Origin: Colwellia psychrerythraea 34H
GTDB taxonomy: Bacteria; Pseudomonadota; Gammaproteobacteria; Enterobacterales; Alteromonadaceae
Reading direction: 5' to 3'
Length of the DNA: 64,000 nt
NCBI RefSeq assembly: GCF_000012325.1
Contig: NC_003910.7
Span: 1,364,001 to 1,428,000, forward strand
The notes under the pieces are model-generated. The model saw only the letters and a program-made list of their open reading frames with translations. It ran no database searches and was not told where the DNA came from. The position numbers and the translations under genes were made by a program. This document shows, piece by piece, positions 9,958 through 21,198 of the stretch (its first letter is position 1; the number at the start of each line of letters is the position of its first letter).

Positions 9958-10662
9958 ATGAATAAAATTATAATTGCAGCGGTAACAACTGGTCTACTAA
10001 CTCTTTCTGCCTCTGCTTTAGCAGATGTATCTGCAACGGTTAACCTAGCTTCAGATTACACTTTTAATGGTGTTAGCCAAACAGGTAATGATCCAGCGCT
10101 ACAAGGCAGCTTGGATTATGCTGCTGATAGCGGATTTTATGCAGGTACTTGGGCGTCAAACGTTGATTTTGGTTCTGGTGAAGACACCAATATCGAATGG
10201 GATGCTTATGTTGGACAATACTTTCAGCTTAATGACAAATTTGGGCTAGATACCGGTATTGCGTATTACACCTATCATGGTGACTCTGCGTCTGATACTT
10301 ACAATTACCCAGAAGCTTATGCAAAATTAGGTTACAGCTCATCTATGGGAGATAGTGAATTAAACTTCTGGTACAGCTGGGATTATTTTGGTTTAGATGT
10401 AAGTCATTACATCGCTATGGTTGCTCACACAGTAGAAGTGGCACCTGGACATAACATTAAAGTGAGTTTTGACCGCTCAACATCTGCTGATGAAGCTATT
10501 TGGGCTTGGGATGGCACAGATGCTTACAATCATTACCGTGTTGAATACATGACAAATTGGAAAGGATTTGATTTTGACCTAGCCTTTGAAAACACCAATA
10601 TGGATATTGATACGGCTGATGCTCGTGTAGTGTTTTCAATTTCTCGCACATTTAGTTTATAA
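9958..10662 (+). CDS. Outer-membrane beta-barrel protein of the TorF/gcw_chp type
   Basis: The precursor is about 234 residues with a standard signal peptide (NKIIIAAVTTGLLTLSASALA, cleaved before DVSATVNLAS). The mature part has alternating aromatic-rich strands, and the opening SATVNLASDYTFNGVSQTGNDPALQGSLDY is typical of the family of proteobacterial exported proteins described by TIGR02001. It ends in phenylalanine-rich FSISRTFSL, consistent with outer-membrane barrel assembly. The ATG at 9958 is preferred over 9943 because GAGAAA lies just upstream. The gene follows the BCCT-like gene by about 36 bp and may be an uptake channel for the bet locus; that role is inferred. Confidence 0.8.
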   Translation: MNKIIIAAVTTGLLTLSASALADVSATVNLASDYTFNGVSQTGNDPALQGSLDYAADSGFYAGTWASNVDFGSGEDTNIEWDAYVGQYFQLNDKFGLDTGIAYYTYHGDSASDTYNYPEAYAKLGYSSSMGDSELNFWYSWDYFGLDVSHYIAMVAHTVEVAPGHNIKVSFDRSTSADEAIWAWDGTDAYNHYRVEYMTNWKGFDFDLAFENTNMDIDTADARVVFSISRTFSL

Positions 10663-10673
10663 TCGATTTAGAT

Positions 10674-10695
10674 AGTCCCTGAATGTTCAGGGGCT
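10674..10695 (+). terminator. Hairpin after the outer-membrane protein gene
   Basis: A 9-bp stem (AGTCCCTGA/TCAGGGGCT, one G-U pair) with a 4-base loop lies 12 bases after the stop codon. There is no T-run, so it may attenuate rather than end transcription before the MarR gene. Confidence 0.45.
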
Positions 10696-10711
10696 AAATG
10701 AGTAGATAAAT

Positions 10712-11188
10712 ATGGAAAAATACGATCAGCTTTTAATTTCATTACGTCAAGTTATCCGGGCGATTGGAATACACTCTAAACAACTGAATAAAAAATCAGG
10801 GTTAACCGGGCCTCAGCTCATGGTAATGACCAAGATTGCTCAGTTAGATGCACCAATGGCAAAACAAGTTGCTAACGAAATTAATTTGAGCCCAGCAACG
10901 GTCACCAGCATCATTGATCGCTTGGAAGCAAAAGAATTGGTTATGCGTAAGCGTAGTCAGTTAGATAAGCGCAAAGTCGAGCTATACCTTTCTTTGGCGG
11001 GAGAAACGCTACTGCAAGGTGCGCCAAAACCACTGCAAGAACATTTCATCAAACGTTATCAAGCACTAGAATCTTGGGAGCAAAGTCAGCTATTATCCTC
11101 TGTTGAGCGAATTGCTTCTATGATGGATGCAGAAGAACTTGATGCTGCACCAGTACTGGTAGTTGGACAAATCCAAGAAGGGCAGTAA
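10712..11188 (+). CDS. MarR-family transcriptional regulator
   Basis: This 158-residue protein has a winged helix-turn-helix core (about residues 30-100). Motifs include LTGPQLMVMTKIAQ, the recognition helix LSPATVTSIIDRLEAKELVMRKRS and the wing DKRKVELYLSLAGETLL, all diagnostic for MarR. Such proteins are dimeric repressors or activators released by small ligands. It lies in the same direction as the bet genes and the aminotransferase gene, so either may be its target. No palindromic operator is obvious nearby. Confidence 0.92.
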   Translation: MEKYDQLLISLRQVIRAIGIHSKQLNKKSGLTGPQLMVMTKIAQLDAPMAKQVANEINLSPATVTSIIDRLEAKELVMRKRSQLDKRKVELYLSLAGETLLQGAPKPLQEHFIKRYQALESWEQSQLLSSVERIASMMDAEELDAAPVLVVGQIQEGQ

Positions 11189-11228
11189 TAACCTTTTATT
11201 ATAACCTTCGAAAAAGTTGATTACTCTA

Positions 11229-11249
11229 GTTCACCGACGGTGAACTTTT
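11229..11249 (+). terminator. Probable terminator after the MarR gene
   Basis: GTTCACC-GAC-GGTGAAC is a perfect 7-bp stem with a tight loop, followed by TTTTGTGT. It is the likely end of the bet/MarR transcript. Confidence 0.6.
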
Positions 11250-11434
11250 GTGTAATTCAGACAAAATTGATTGTTTTTAGTCACTATACCCCCAAAAAAA
11301 CACCCATAGCACTTCCTGTCATCGCACTAGCGCTGTATTATCTGCGCCAATTAAGCCACGGCTATTAAATTTATAGCCCACGTACTTTAATTTACAGACA
11401 TTGTTAAAAACACTTTATTAAGATGGAGAACCCC

Positions 11435-12757
11435 ATGAGCAAGAAAAACAAACCTAATAGCAACGCTATGTTTACAAGAGCCATTGATAATATGCCGTTA
11501 GGCGTGGCTGATAGCTACCGTTATTGGGGGGAAGAAAATACCGTATTTTTAAGTAGTATGAAAGGTTGCACGATTACTGACTGTGACGAGCAAACCTTCG
11601 TTGATTTTCGCTTAGCTTATGGTCCAATTATTCTAGGTTATCGTGATGAACGAATTGATAACGAAGTTATTAGCGCCATTACTACGGTAGGTACAATTTC
11701 TGGTTTTTCGACTGGTCTTGATTCTGATGTGGTTGAATTAGTGAAATCACTTTGTCCTAATATCGATAAAATGCGTTTTTCCAACTCAGGAACAGAGGCC
11801 GTTATTGGGGCAGTCCGTACCGCACGTGGTTTTACAAAACGAAATAAAATTGTTGTCGTTGAAGGCGGTTTTCATGGTTTGCACGATGAAGTTATGTGGA
11901 AGTCAGATGTTGATAATTGGGATGTGAATACGCAACAAGTGCCTGATATCGTACCTTTTGGTGGAGGAATTCCACAAAGTACTCGTGAACATCAAGTAAG
12001 CGTACCATTGAATGATTTTGATGCGATAGATGCTGTATTTACGCAATATGGCGATGACATTGCTGCAATATTAATTGAACCTATCATGGGCAACTGTGGC
12101 TCTATTGCTTCAACACAAGCCTATATGCAAAAATTACGTGACGTTTGTGATAACAACGGTTCATTGTTGATCATGGATGAAGTGAAAACTGGTTTTCGTG
12201 TTGCCAAAGGCGGCGCCCAAGCACTATATGGTATTTTCGCCGATTTAACCACCTATGCTAAAGCCATGGGTAACGGTTACCCTGTTGCTGCTTTTGGTGG
12301 GCGAGCTGAAGTGATGGATACCATTTCTTTTGCTAAAGATGGCGTGACACACGGCGGTACTTATACAGCAAACATGGTTGCCTTAAGTGCAGCCAAAGCC
12401 ACGTTAACCGTACTTAAAGAAACGGATGCCCTTGAAACTATCGCGAATGTAGGTCAAAAAATTCAAGCATTACTTTCACGGGTGTTTACTAAGTTTGGCG
12501 TTGAGCATTGTTTTGCCGGCCCTGATGCCATGTTTGGTGTACATTTTGGTAGTAAAGTACCGCAAAATTATCGCGATTGGAAACAAACCAATAGTGATCT
12601 TTACACTCAATTTGCCCTTAATTTGATCGAAAATGGCGTTATGTTAGAGCCAGACTCACGTGAACCTTGGTTTATTTGTGAGGCTCACCAAACAGTTGAT
12701 CTTAACTGGTTAGAGCAAGTTGCCGAGCAATCAATGGCAGCGGCAATAAACGAATAA
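11435..12757 (+). CDS. Class III PLP-dependent aminotransferase (HemL-like)
   Basis: The protein has about 440 residues and the class III aminotransferase fold. It shows the phosphate-binding FSNSGTEAV segment (about residues 110-118), the PLP-ring motif LLIMDEVKTGFR and the lysine of TTYAKAMGNGYPVAAFGG that forms the Schiff base. The closest relatives by pattern are glutamate-1-semialdehyde-aminomutase-like enzymes, but this is not the canonical HemL, and the amino donor and acceptor are unknown. The ATG at 11435 is chosen because GGAG (11425-11428) is correctly spaced for it; the ATG at 11423 lies upstream of that site. A terminator follows at 12806. Confidence 0.88.
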   Translation: MSKKNKPNSNAMFTRAIDNMPLGVADSYRYWGEENTVFLSSMKGCTITDCDEQTFVDFRLAYGPIILGYRDERIDNEVISAITTVGTISGFSTGLDSDVVELVKSLCPNIDKMRFSNSGTEAVIGAVRTARGFTKRNKIVVVEGGFHGLHDEVMWKSDVDNWDVNTQQVPDIVPFGGGIPQSTREHQVSVPLNDFDAIDAVFTQYGDDIAAILIEPIMGNCGSIASTQAYMQKLRDVCDNNGSLLIMDEVKTGFRVAKGGAQALYGIFADLTTYAKAMGNGYPVAAFGGRAEVMDTISFAKDGVTHGGTYTANMVALSAAKATLTVLKETDALETIANVGQKIQALLSRVFTKFGVEHCFAGPDAMFGVHFGSKVPQNYRDWKQTNSDLYTQFALNLIENGVMLEPDSREPWFICEAHQTVDLNWLEQVAEQSMAAAINE

Positions 12758-12805
12758 TAAGTGATTGCGCGTTAGATTGAGCTAATTTGAATTAGTTTGA
12801 TATGG

Positions 12806-12831
12806 AAAAGGGGAATGCTCGTTCCTTTTTT
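12806..12831 (+). terminator. Terminator after the aminotransferase gene
   Basis: AAAAGGGGAA-TGCTCG-TTCCTTTTTT forms a stem that includes two G-U pairs and ends in a T-run, 50 bases past the stop codon. Confidence 0.75.
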
Positions 12832-13033
12832 CATACGTGTAAGCAGCGATAGCGAACATTCTTACTAACTGAAAAAAGTAGCAAGAATGTTTTGATTAGC
12901 TTAAAATACGTTTAACGTTACCCCTCCTTATACCAATCGGATCAATAAATTAGTACGATTGATATTAGTTAGTTCCATAAGTAAATTTAATGATGTCGTT
13001 AAGGTAAAACTGCGACACGAGGTAGTTGTTTAT

Positions 13034-13294
13034 ATGGATCATTTTGAACAGTTAGGTTTGAGTAGAGATGCGACCACCATCGATATCAAAAAAGCCTATC
13101 GAAAACTCGCTAATAAATATCACCCAGATAAAAACAGTGGTAGTGAAGTTGAAGAAAAATTTCAATTAATTAAAGAAGCTTACGATGCTATTTTAGATCC
13201 TAAAAAGCGCGCTTTATATTTGAAAAGTAACTATACCGTAATTACTGATCCCCGAGAGGTTGCTGATTCTTTTTGGCGCAATGCGTTGAGCTAG
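13034..13294 (+). CDS. Small J-domain (DnaJ-like) co-chaperone
   Basis: From ATG 13034 the protein is 86 residues and is almost only a J domain: helix [12 protein letters not shown], the invariant HPD in [10 protein letters not shown] (about residues 31-40) and helix [27 protein letters not shown] domains stimulate the ATPase of an Hsp70 such as DnaK. No Gly/Phe region, zinc finger or C-terminal substrate domain is present, so it must get specificity from another partner. The start at 13034 has GAGG 11 bases upstream; the in-frame extension to 12959 lacks family similarity. It is followed by three unrecognised acidic proteins on the same strand. Confidence 0.9.
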   Translation: MDHFEQLGLSRDATTIDIKKAYRKLANKYHPDKNSGSEVEEKFQLIKEAYDAILDPKKRALYLKSNYTVITDPREVADSFWRNALS

Positions 13295-13397
13295 ACGTCA
13301 ATAACCAGATTCAACCAGTAAAGGTTCAATCAGAAAAATTTCAATTGGAAAATACTCCATACTCTTAATTTGAAAAGACGCACTTAGGGAAAAATCT

Positions 13398-13859
13398 TTG
13401 CAATCTGACAAAAATATACCTGATTATTTAACCGATGATTTTTCTATGTATTTAGAAAATATGGACTCGTTAACTGATCCAGAAAACCCTGAATTATTAT
13501 CAATATACTTAACTAATTTATTTGAACAGTTAAAAGCTACCCCATTGTTATTTTCAGGGATGGTTGATCAATTAGCCATGGCTATAACGACAAAAATTCG
13601 AATTGATAGTAAAAATTTGGCTTTAGTCGATTTAGCAGAAGAGCCGTCATGGGCGGATGTTAAACCATTCGTTGGTGTACATGCGGATGCTAGAGCCTGT
13701 ATCACCGAATTGATGCAGCATGCAGAGCAGGATTTAAAAACTGCCGTGTTAATTATTCATTTTTATAATCGCTATGATGCGACACCGTTAAAAGCAGAAG
13801 CAGACGATTTTGATCAAGCTGATGACTATGCCTCTGACGACTTTGATGAGAACTACTAG
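13398..13859 (+). CDS. Acidic protein of unknown function
   Basis: This 153-residue protein is not recognised. It starts at TTG (13398) with AGGGA a few bases upstream. It is strongly acidic, with an Asp-rich tail (DDFDQADDYASDDFDENY), mostly helical in the middle, and has no signal peptide or membrane segment, so it is probably cytoplasmic. It sits between the J-domain gene and two further unknown genes in the same direction, with gaps of about 100 and 145 bp, so co-expression is plausible but not certain. Confidence 0.75.
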   Translation: MQSDKNIPDYLTDDFSMYLENMDSLTDPENPELLSIYLTNLFEQLKATPLLFSGMVDQLAMAITTKIRIDSKNLALVDLAEEPSWADVKPFVGVHADARACITELMQHAEQDLKTAVLIIHFYNRYDATPLKAEADDFDQADDYASDDFDENY

Positions 13860-14004
13860 CTTTCAACACTCGCTTTTCAACTGGATTGTCCTAATTGATT
13901 AAATTGGATCTTCTATTGGAAAATATAATAACAATTGAATTACTGTGGACCGCATTAGCAAGTCTATTTTTTTCACATGGTATAAATACTTTTAAGGAAT
14001 AAAC

Positions 14005-14652
14005 GTGACGAAAAACGCACTCATTTTGGCTACTGATATTATCGAAATAGCACAACAAAGCGGTAGACGCGCAGGCACTTCGTTAGAGGCAATCGCTTCT
14101 GAGCAAGGTGATGAAACAATGTTAGCTGTATTAACTGAGATGGATATTTTGACCGTCGCTAAAATTGTTCGAGAACATGATGCCACCATTCCTTCAATCG
14201 CTACCTGGTTAATGGATGCCGAATCAATTAAACAGTTACTAAATGTTGAACCTTCTTATTGGCAAAATATAGATGAAGACCACGTATTTTGCGCACAAAC
14301 AGAAGCACATAGTTTATTGTCACAAATTTTTCTTTCCTCTGATGATGAAGAAAAACAGTTAGAAGTTTTAAAAGCCATAGTAGAAGATGATTTTGGCTTA
14401 TTATATTTGTCTTTACCGTTTGTCGGCCATGATTTTTCTGAAATAGAAGAAGACGAAGAACAAACATCAGGCAGTATTGAAGAACTGTTAATGAAAATTA
14501 AAACATTAGATGAAGAAGCCTATCGTGAAGTTATGGTGGTAAGCAGTAATGGTACATTAGAAAATGTTGAAAAAGCGTTGAAAGATAATGCTAATAAACA
14601 AAGAGTGACTTCGGTAGAAATTGATACCGATGACATGTTTGCACCGCTGTAA
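14005..14652 (+). CDS. Acidic helical protein of unknown function
   Basis: This 215-residue protein starts at GTG (14005) behind AAGGAATAAAC. It is not recognised. It appears to be all-helical, with several short helix pairs (for example ETMLAVLTEMDILTVAKIV and EEKQLEVLKAIVEDDFGLLY) and an acidic linker (SEIEEDEEQ, about residue 151). No export signal is visible. It is 45 bp upstream of the next gene, the tightest spacing in this group, so the two are probably one transcript. Confidence 0.78.
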   Translation: MTKNALILATDIIEIAQQSGRRAGTSLEAIASEQGDETMLAVLTEMDILTVAKIVREHDATIPSIATWLMDAESIKQLLNVEPSYWQNIDEDHVFCAQTEAHSLLSQIFLSSDDEEKQLEVLKAIVEDDFGLLYLSLPFVGHDFSEIEEDEEQTSGSIEELLMKIKTLDEEAYREVMVVSSNGTLENVEKALKDNANKQRVTSVEIDTDDMFAPL

Positions 14653-14697
14653 TTTTCTATAGCCTTTATGACAGTTTTATATAATTAGGATTCATTA

Positions 14698-15618
14698 ATG
14701 AGAATTGCAGAGTTAAGAAACCATCCGTTTCTACTTTTGGTCTTAAAAGACGGGGAAAGCGAAGGCTATTTTTCTCCGGAGTTAGTGCATAAAATCAAAC
14801 AACAACTAGTTGATATGTCTTTGAGGATAGCCTCTGATAATTTATCTATTATCTATGCAGATCAAATTAATAAAGGCTGTGAAATTGTTCTGGGCATCAC
14901 CAATTTAGGTTTATTAGATCTTTGTGATAAAGATGAAGTTAAAGCAAAAGAGATTATAAAAACTCAAGGTATTGTTTATTGCTTTAGAGCGGGTTGGGCT
15001 AAATATGCGCAATTGAAGAAAATATCTCCTTCATACTTTGAAAGCATTTCAATCACCAGCTATGGTATAGCAATTAATGACACCTCTGATATTAGAGTAA
15101 TGCATGATAGTTTACTCAAAGAAGGTTATAAAAGTGCGAAGCTATTAGATGTTTATAAAAACATTGCAGCCAGCTATTGTGCCAGTTCCATCCTAGTTGA
15201 TAACGATGAAGATATATTGTTGTTTGAGTTGCAACGATTTCTTAATACTGCGATTGCTTTATTAATGATCGACTCTGATAAAAAAGTGTTTACCAGTTCG
15301 TTATATCAAACATTCAATACTTTCCTTGCTAGCACCAGTAAAGATGACTTACTTGAAAAGTTAGAACTTTGTATCTTAAAGCTAACAGGCCAGTTGTCGA
15401 TACTGACTAAGAGTTACTTACAAGAAATAGATTTATTAAATTTCTATGAGTTTAAAGGCATCATTAATCAACAAATTGATGTTGCCATTCATATTCAAGA
15501 AATATTAGAACTTCCAATTACTGTTGCGAATGAATTACATGGTGATTTTGAGGGTGGTTATGATTTTCATGCAGACGATGAAGATGACCTCGCTTATTTA
15601 ATGCCAGACGATAGGTAA
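14698..15618 (+). CDS. Soluble protein of unknown function, downstream partner of 14005-14652
   Basis: This 306-residue protein starts at ATG 14698 (preceded by TAGGATTC) and is not recognised. It is predicted to be mostly helical and soluble, with an acidic C-terminal tail (HADDEDDLAYLMPDDR) resembling the acidic tail of the 153-residue protein upstream. No catalytic motif is apparent. The group of J-domain protein plus three acidic proteins ends in a strong terminator at 15694. Confidence 0.78.
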   Translation: MRIAELRNHPFLLLVLKDGESEGYFSPELVHKIKQQLVDMSLRIASDNLSIIYADQINKGCEIVLGITNLGLLDLCDKDEVKAKEIIKTQGIVYCFRAGWAKYAQLKKISPSYFESISITSYGIAINDTSDIRVMHDSLLKEGYKSAKLLDVYKNIAASYCASSILVDNDEDILLFELQRFLNTAIALLMIDSDKKVFTSSLYQTFNTFLASTSKDDLLEKLELCILKLTGQLSILTKSYLQEIDLLNFYEFKGIINQQIDVAIHIQEILELPITVANELHGDFEGGYDFHADDEDDLAYLMPDDR

Positions 15619-15693
15619 TTTATCTGCTTAATTGACTTATCCTTGATGGTAGCGATACTTCTTGAGGTTAGGTAATTAGTCGATTTAAAAAAT

Positions 15694-15722
15694 AAAAAGC
15701 GAACTTCGGTTCGCTTTTTTTT
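15694..15722 (+). terminator. Strong intrinsic terminator
   Basis: AAAAAGCGAAC-TTCG-GTTCGCTTTTTTTT: an 11-bp stem with a stable TTCG tetraloop and a long T-run. The A-run on the left means it can work in both directions. Confidence 0.95.
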
Positions 15723-15758
15723 ATTACTAATTTAATCATCTAGCAAAATGACGTGGTT

Positions 15759-16071
15759 ATACCAAGTCTATTAAGTTATTTCCCACTCAGCGAGAATTAA
15801 AAGGCTTAGAGGCAAGGCATTGATCGAAGAGAATGGTTATTCAGGAGAATATGCTCCTGCATTCTCTAATAAGCTGCATCCATGCAGCGTCCTTGTCAAA
15901 ATCAATAACGCAGTATGTAAGCCTATTAAACTCGCCCTTGGGAGCTCGTCATAAAAGCAATAACGGCACAAATTTTTTAGATACAGAATGACTATGTCAG
16001 CAAAAAATTTTATTTATTATAGCTTCTCTGACATAGTTCTGAGGTGGCAATAAATTTAATGGAATTGGTAT
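15759..16071. repeat. Full-length ATACCAA-ended repeat, copy A
   Basis: This 313-bp element starts ATACCAAGTCTATTAAG and ends with TTTAATGGAATTGGTAT, giving imperfect terminal inverted repeats of roughly 30 bp (CCCACTCAG near the left end, CTGAGGTGG near the right). An internal inverted repeat (CTATGTCAG, 15992-16000, with CTGACATAG, 16028-16036) adds further structure. Its interior matches copy B at 53177-53440 in the opposite orientation. The final T provides the first base of the stop triplet of the neighbouring peroxidase gene. No coding sequence is visible, so it is MITE-like. Confidence 0.85.
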
Positions 16072-17045
16072 TAAATTCTTTTTTGATTATTAAGGGTCTT
16101 AAAAAAGATTTTAATCGATTTAACTTCTTGTTCGTTGAGTTTAATACCTAGTTGATGCCAACCGGTATCTTCAATTGCTTGCTCTATAGTTGCCGCGGCA
16201 CCGTCATGAAAATAGGGGGCGGTGTTGAGTATGTTTCGCAAAGAAGGTACTTTAAAAAAATAATTGTCAGCGGGATTCCCCGTTACCTGCGCTTTACCTT
16301 TATCTATCTTATTTGGATATGGATGCACTATACCCATTTTCATAAAGAGTTGACCACCAATGACTGCGCCATTGTGACAAGCAACACAACCTTTATCTAT
16401 AAATACCCGTAAGCCTGCTTTTTCACTTTGACTGATCGCATCTTTATCGCCTGCTAAGTAATCATCAAACCGATCTTTTGAGATTAATGTTCGCTGAAAT
16501 GCGGCAAGTGCTTGGGCAATGTTTTCTAGGTTTATTGGCGATAATTGTTGTGGAAAGCCACTGTTAAAATCAGCTAAATAACCTTTACTGTTAAGGCGTT
16601 CTATTACCTGACTTTCAGAGGTCAACGCCATTTCTTTTACATTGAAAATAGGAAACTTAGCTTGTTGCGCTAACGTTTTCGCTCGCCCATCCCAAAATTG
16701 AGCGACATGTAAACCAGCATTCCATGTAGTGGGAGCATTACGTTCACCGATACTTCCCAAGGCACCTATAGATACCTTCAAGTGATCGACACCTGCTGCA
16801 TCATTGTTGAGATTATGGCAGCTATTACATGATTGAGAATGGTTTATTGATAGCGCGGTTTCAAAGTATAATTTTTTACCTAAGTTAATTAATGCTGAGG
16901 TATCTTGTTCAGCTCCTTGCATAACATGGGGAAGCGGTTCAAAGAAAGATAGCGCAATGTCCTGTGTTGAGGACTGCGTGTAACCTTGATTAAGGCCAAT
17001 AAAACATAACAATGTCAGCATCGTTGAAAGAAAAGGTTTAATCAT
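16071..17045 (-). CDS. Di-haem cytochrome c peroxidase (CcpA/MauG family)
   Basis: This 324-residue periplasmic enzyme has a signal peptide (to about residue 23) and two c-type haem sites, SCNSCHNL (about residues 71-78) and GCVACHNG (about 217-224). It reduces hydrogen peroxide to water using electrons from cytochromes, or acts as a MauG-like oxidase. PYFHDGAAATIEQAI near the C-terminus is typical of the peroxidase family. It follows katG on the same strand, 144 bp downstream, with a 12-bp-stem hairpin between, so the two may form a periplasmic peroxide-detoxifying unit. The stop codon touches the end of repeat copy A. Confidence 0.93.
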   Translation of the reverse strand: MIKPFLSTMLTLLCFIGLNQGYTQSSTQDIALSFFEPLPHVMQGAEQDTSALINLGKKLYFETALSINHSQSCNSCHNLNNDAAGVDHLKVSIGALGSIGERNAPTTWNAGLHVAQFWDGRAKTLAQQAKFPIFNVKEMALTSESQVIERLNSKGYLADFNSGFPQQLSPINLENIAQALAAFQRTLISKDRFDDYLAGDKDAISQSEKAGLRVFIDKGCVACHNGAVIGGQLFMKMGIVHPYPNKIDKGKAQVTGNPADNYFFKVPSLRNILNTAPYFHDGAAATIEQAIEDTGWHQLGIKLNEQEVKSIKIFFKTLNNQKRI

Positions 17046-17085
17046 TAGTTGGCTATAAATACGTAATGTAGGCAGTTAAGTATAA

Positions 17086-17120
17086 AGTAACTAATACACC
17101 TATAAGGCGTATTAGTTACT
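17086..17120 (-). other. Hairpin between katG and the di-haem peroxidase
   Basis: AGTAACTAATAC (17086-17097) pairs perfectly with 17109-17120 across an 11-base loop. It lies in the katG-peroxidase gap and may attenuate read-through. The T-run on the minus strand is weak. Confidence 0.6.
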
Positions 17121-17189
17121 TACGTTAAGCTAGATTTTAGTAACTAAAATTAACTAGCACTAGCTAAATGTTAGTTAATTAATTCAATA

Positions 17190-19427
<2,238 letters not shown>

Positions 19428-19431
19428 TTAG

Positions 19432-19693
19432 GGGCTGCTGATCTTTCGCTGTTAAATTTTGTTAGAGATAAAAGCGTTTTAATCGCGGCGAGTAGTGTGT
19501 AGCCTAGTCACTCTAAGCAAATACTACTCAACAATGAGTAAGACGCTTTTATCCTAATCCTTTGGACAGCATTTGTTGGACATTTTTACGGCGTTATCGC
19601 CTTTTTATGTGGAACAACCACATGACAAAGGCTCTGCCTTGTATAAATACCCAACAAACCGCTGCAAAAATAATCTCGAAAGGTCAACAGACC
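19432..19693. repeat. 262-bp multi-hairpin element with terminal inverted repeats, copy 1
   Basis: This is nearly the same sequence as 36540-36802, about nine bases in ten identical by eye and in the same orientation. The right end reads CGAAAGGTCAACAGACC; the left end (GGGCTGCTGATCTTTCG) is a decayed version of its complement. Internal stems: TAAAAGCGTTTTA with TAAGACGCTTTTA, nested GAGTAGT/ACTACTC, then GCCTAG/CTAAGC, and downstream GGCG/CGCC, ATGTGG/CCACAT and a bulged ACAA-GGC/GCC-TTGT. No conserved reading frame exists. It sits 20 bases upstream of the katG start codon. Confidence 0.88.
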
Positions 19694-19763
19694 CTTTTAG
19701 TGATAAAAATCTCATATAAAGCATAGAAAAAAGAAGGCCGGTTGAATAATTGATTACCTAGAA

Positions 19764-19794
19764 GATAACGTTCTATTTTTTGATAATGACTAAT
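19764..19794. promoter_or_regulatory. Possible OxyR binding region
   Basis: GATAACGTTCTAT and GATAATGACTAAT repeat ATAG/CTAT-like half-sites at roughly ten-base steps, in the style of OxyR sites, 55-85 bases before the oxyR start. The fit to the ATAG/CTAT consensus is only partial. Confidence 0.3.
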
Positions 19795-19848
19795 TTAGTA
19801 TTTCTGATTAAAATCAACTTAACGTTCAATAAAATTAATCATTAAAAT

Positions 19849-20757
19849 ATGATCTCTTTAAAACAACTGCACTATGCATTGGCCATTGAAAAAACATTAC
19901 ACTTTAAGAAAGCGGCAGAGGCGTGCAATGTGTCTCAATCGGCATTAAGTACCGCGATAACTGAACTTGAAAAACAGTTAGGGGTTACCGTTTTTGAACG
20001 TAATAATAAACAGGTCTTAATCACCAATAATGGTCAGCTGATACTCGATAAAGCTAAAAGGGTTAAGTTGGAATTAGATGAGCTTTTACTGATAGCGCAA
20101 ACCAATAAACAACCTTTTTATAGCCCTATGTCTATCGGGGTGATCCCGACAATTGGTCCATACCTTTTGCCTAAAGTCTTACCTGAGGTGAGAAAACAAT
20201 TTCCGAGTTTTAAATTGAAAATTATTGAAGAACAATCACACATTTTAGTTGAAAAGGTACGAACGGGAGAAATTGATGCCGCGATACTTGCCTTACCTTT
20301 TCCTATAGAAGGTTTGATGAGTTTTAATTTTTGGCAAGAGGACTTTTATTGGGTTTGTCATAAAGATGAGTGCCCGAAAAAGTTGCAAGAAATTACCAGT
20401 GAAGAACTAGAAATTGATAAGTTGATGTTGTTAAAAGAGGGACATTGCTTAAAAGAACACGCACTAGCAGCATGTAGTTTACAAAATAAAAAACAAGATT
20501 CTGATTTTGATTCAGCGAGTCTACATACCTTAGTTCAAATGGTTGCAGGTAAGCTTGGCACCACTCTTGTACCACAAATGGCATTAGATCAATTGACCTA
20601 TAATGAATCTGAACTTAGGGCTGTTCATTTAAATGAGCCAGGCCCACATCGAACGATTGCCTTAGTGATTAGGCCTAATTATGTCAGGACTAATGAATTA
20701 ACCCTGCTAAAAGATATCTTTAGTCAGCAATTGACTAAAAAGTGTGGCTTGGCTTAA
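19849..20757 (+). CDS. oxyR: OxyR, peroxide-sensing LysR-type regulator
   Basis: This 302-residue LysR-type regulator has an N-terminal winged helix (residues 1-60, MISLKQLHYALAIEKTLHFKKAAEACNVSQSALSTAI). The sensing cysteines of OxyR are present: C200 and C209 in KEGHCLKEHALAAC, with the same eight-residue spacing as C199/C208 of E. coli and the same GHC context. Peroxide makes the disulfide and turns the tetramer into an activator. Its divergent position next to katG and the di-haem peroxidase fits control of those genes. Confidence 0.95.
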   Translation: MISLKQLHYALAIEKTLHFKKAAEACNVSQSALSTAITELEKQLGVTVFERNNKQVLITNNGQLILDKAKRVKLELDELLLIAQTNKQPFYSPMSIGVIPTIGPYLLPKVLPEVRKQFPSFKLKIIEEQSHILVEKVRTGEIDAAILALPFPIEGLMSFNFWQEDFYWVCHKDECPKKLQEITSEELEIDKLMLLKEGHCLKEHALAACSLQNKKQDSDFDSASLHTLVQMVAGKLGTTLVPQMALDQLTYNESELRAVHLNEPGPHRTIALVIRPNYVRTNELTLLKDIFSQQLTKKCGLA

Positions 20758-21198
20758 CTATTTTAGCTTAGCCATCGAATGTTTATGCTTAGTAATACCG
20801 ATTGTGCTTCATTTTTATAGAATTAACTATTCAGTTTTATTTGATTTACTGAACTACTAGCTGAGCGCACACTTGTATTATCTTAATGGATGGGGTGAAT
20901 AAAAATGAAAAATATTATAAAAACGATAAAAGTACTTTTACACTTAACGGGCGATAGAAAAGTGGCGCTTAAGTGTAATTACCCGAACAATTATTATGGT
21001 GATCAATGTTGTCAAAGCCGACAAAGATAAAGAATAAATGCAGTAACTGACCGCAAAAATGCTGAGAGAGTTAGTGTAAATTTTGTTACACCGCTGAAGA
21101 TTTAGTATGAAGATGTAAAAACTTGCCTTTATTTGTTATTGATAATCATTATCATTACGTTTATAGTTCTGGCAATTATACTAATGAGGGTTACAAAG
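20758..21198. other. Intergenic region upstream of the TonB receptor
   Basis: No gene is supported. The right end holds the Fur box (21135-21153). AAGTACTTTTACACTTAACGGGCGATAG...CGCTTAAGTG around 20932-20976 contains short complementary pieces (CACTTAA/TTAAGTG) that may form the terminator or leader structure. Confidence 0.5.
21135..21153. promoter_or_regulatory. Fur box
   Basis: GTTATTGATAATCATTATC agrees with the 19-bp Fur consensus GATAATGATAATCATTATC at 17 positions and lies about 45 bases before the receptor start codon. It predicts iron repression of the downstream TonB receptor. Confidence 0.9.

Noticed and set aside
12930..12960. TATACCAATCGG as another end of the ATACCAA repeat
   Set aside because: Only the first seven or eight bases fit, and no second end or interior follows.
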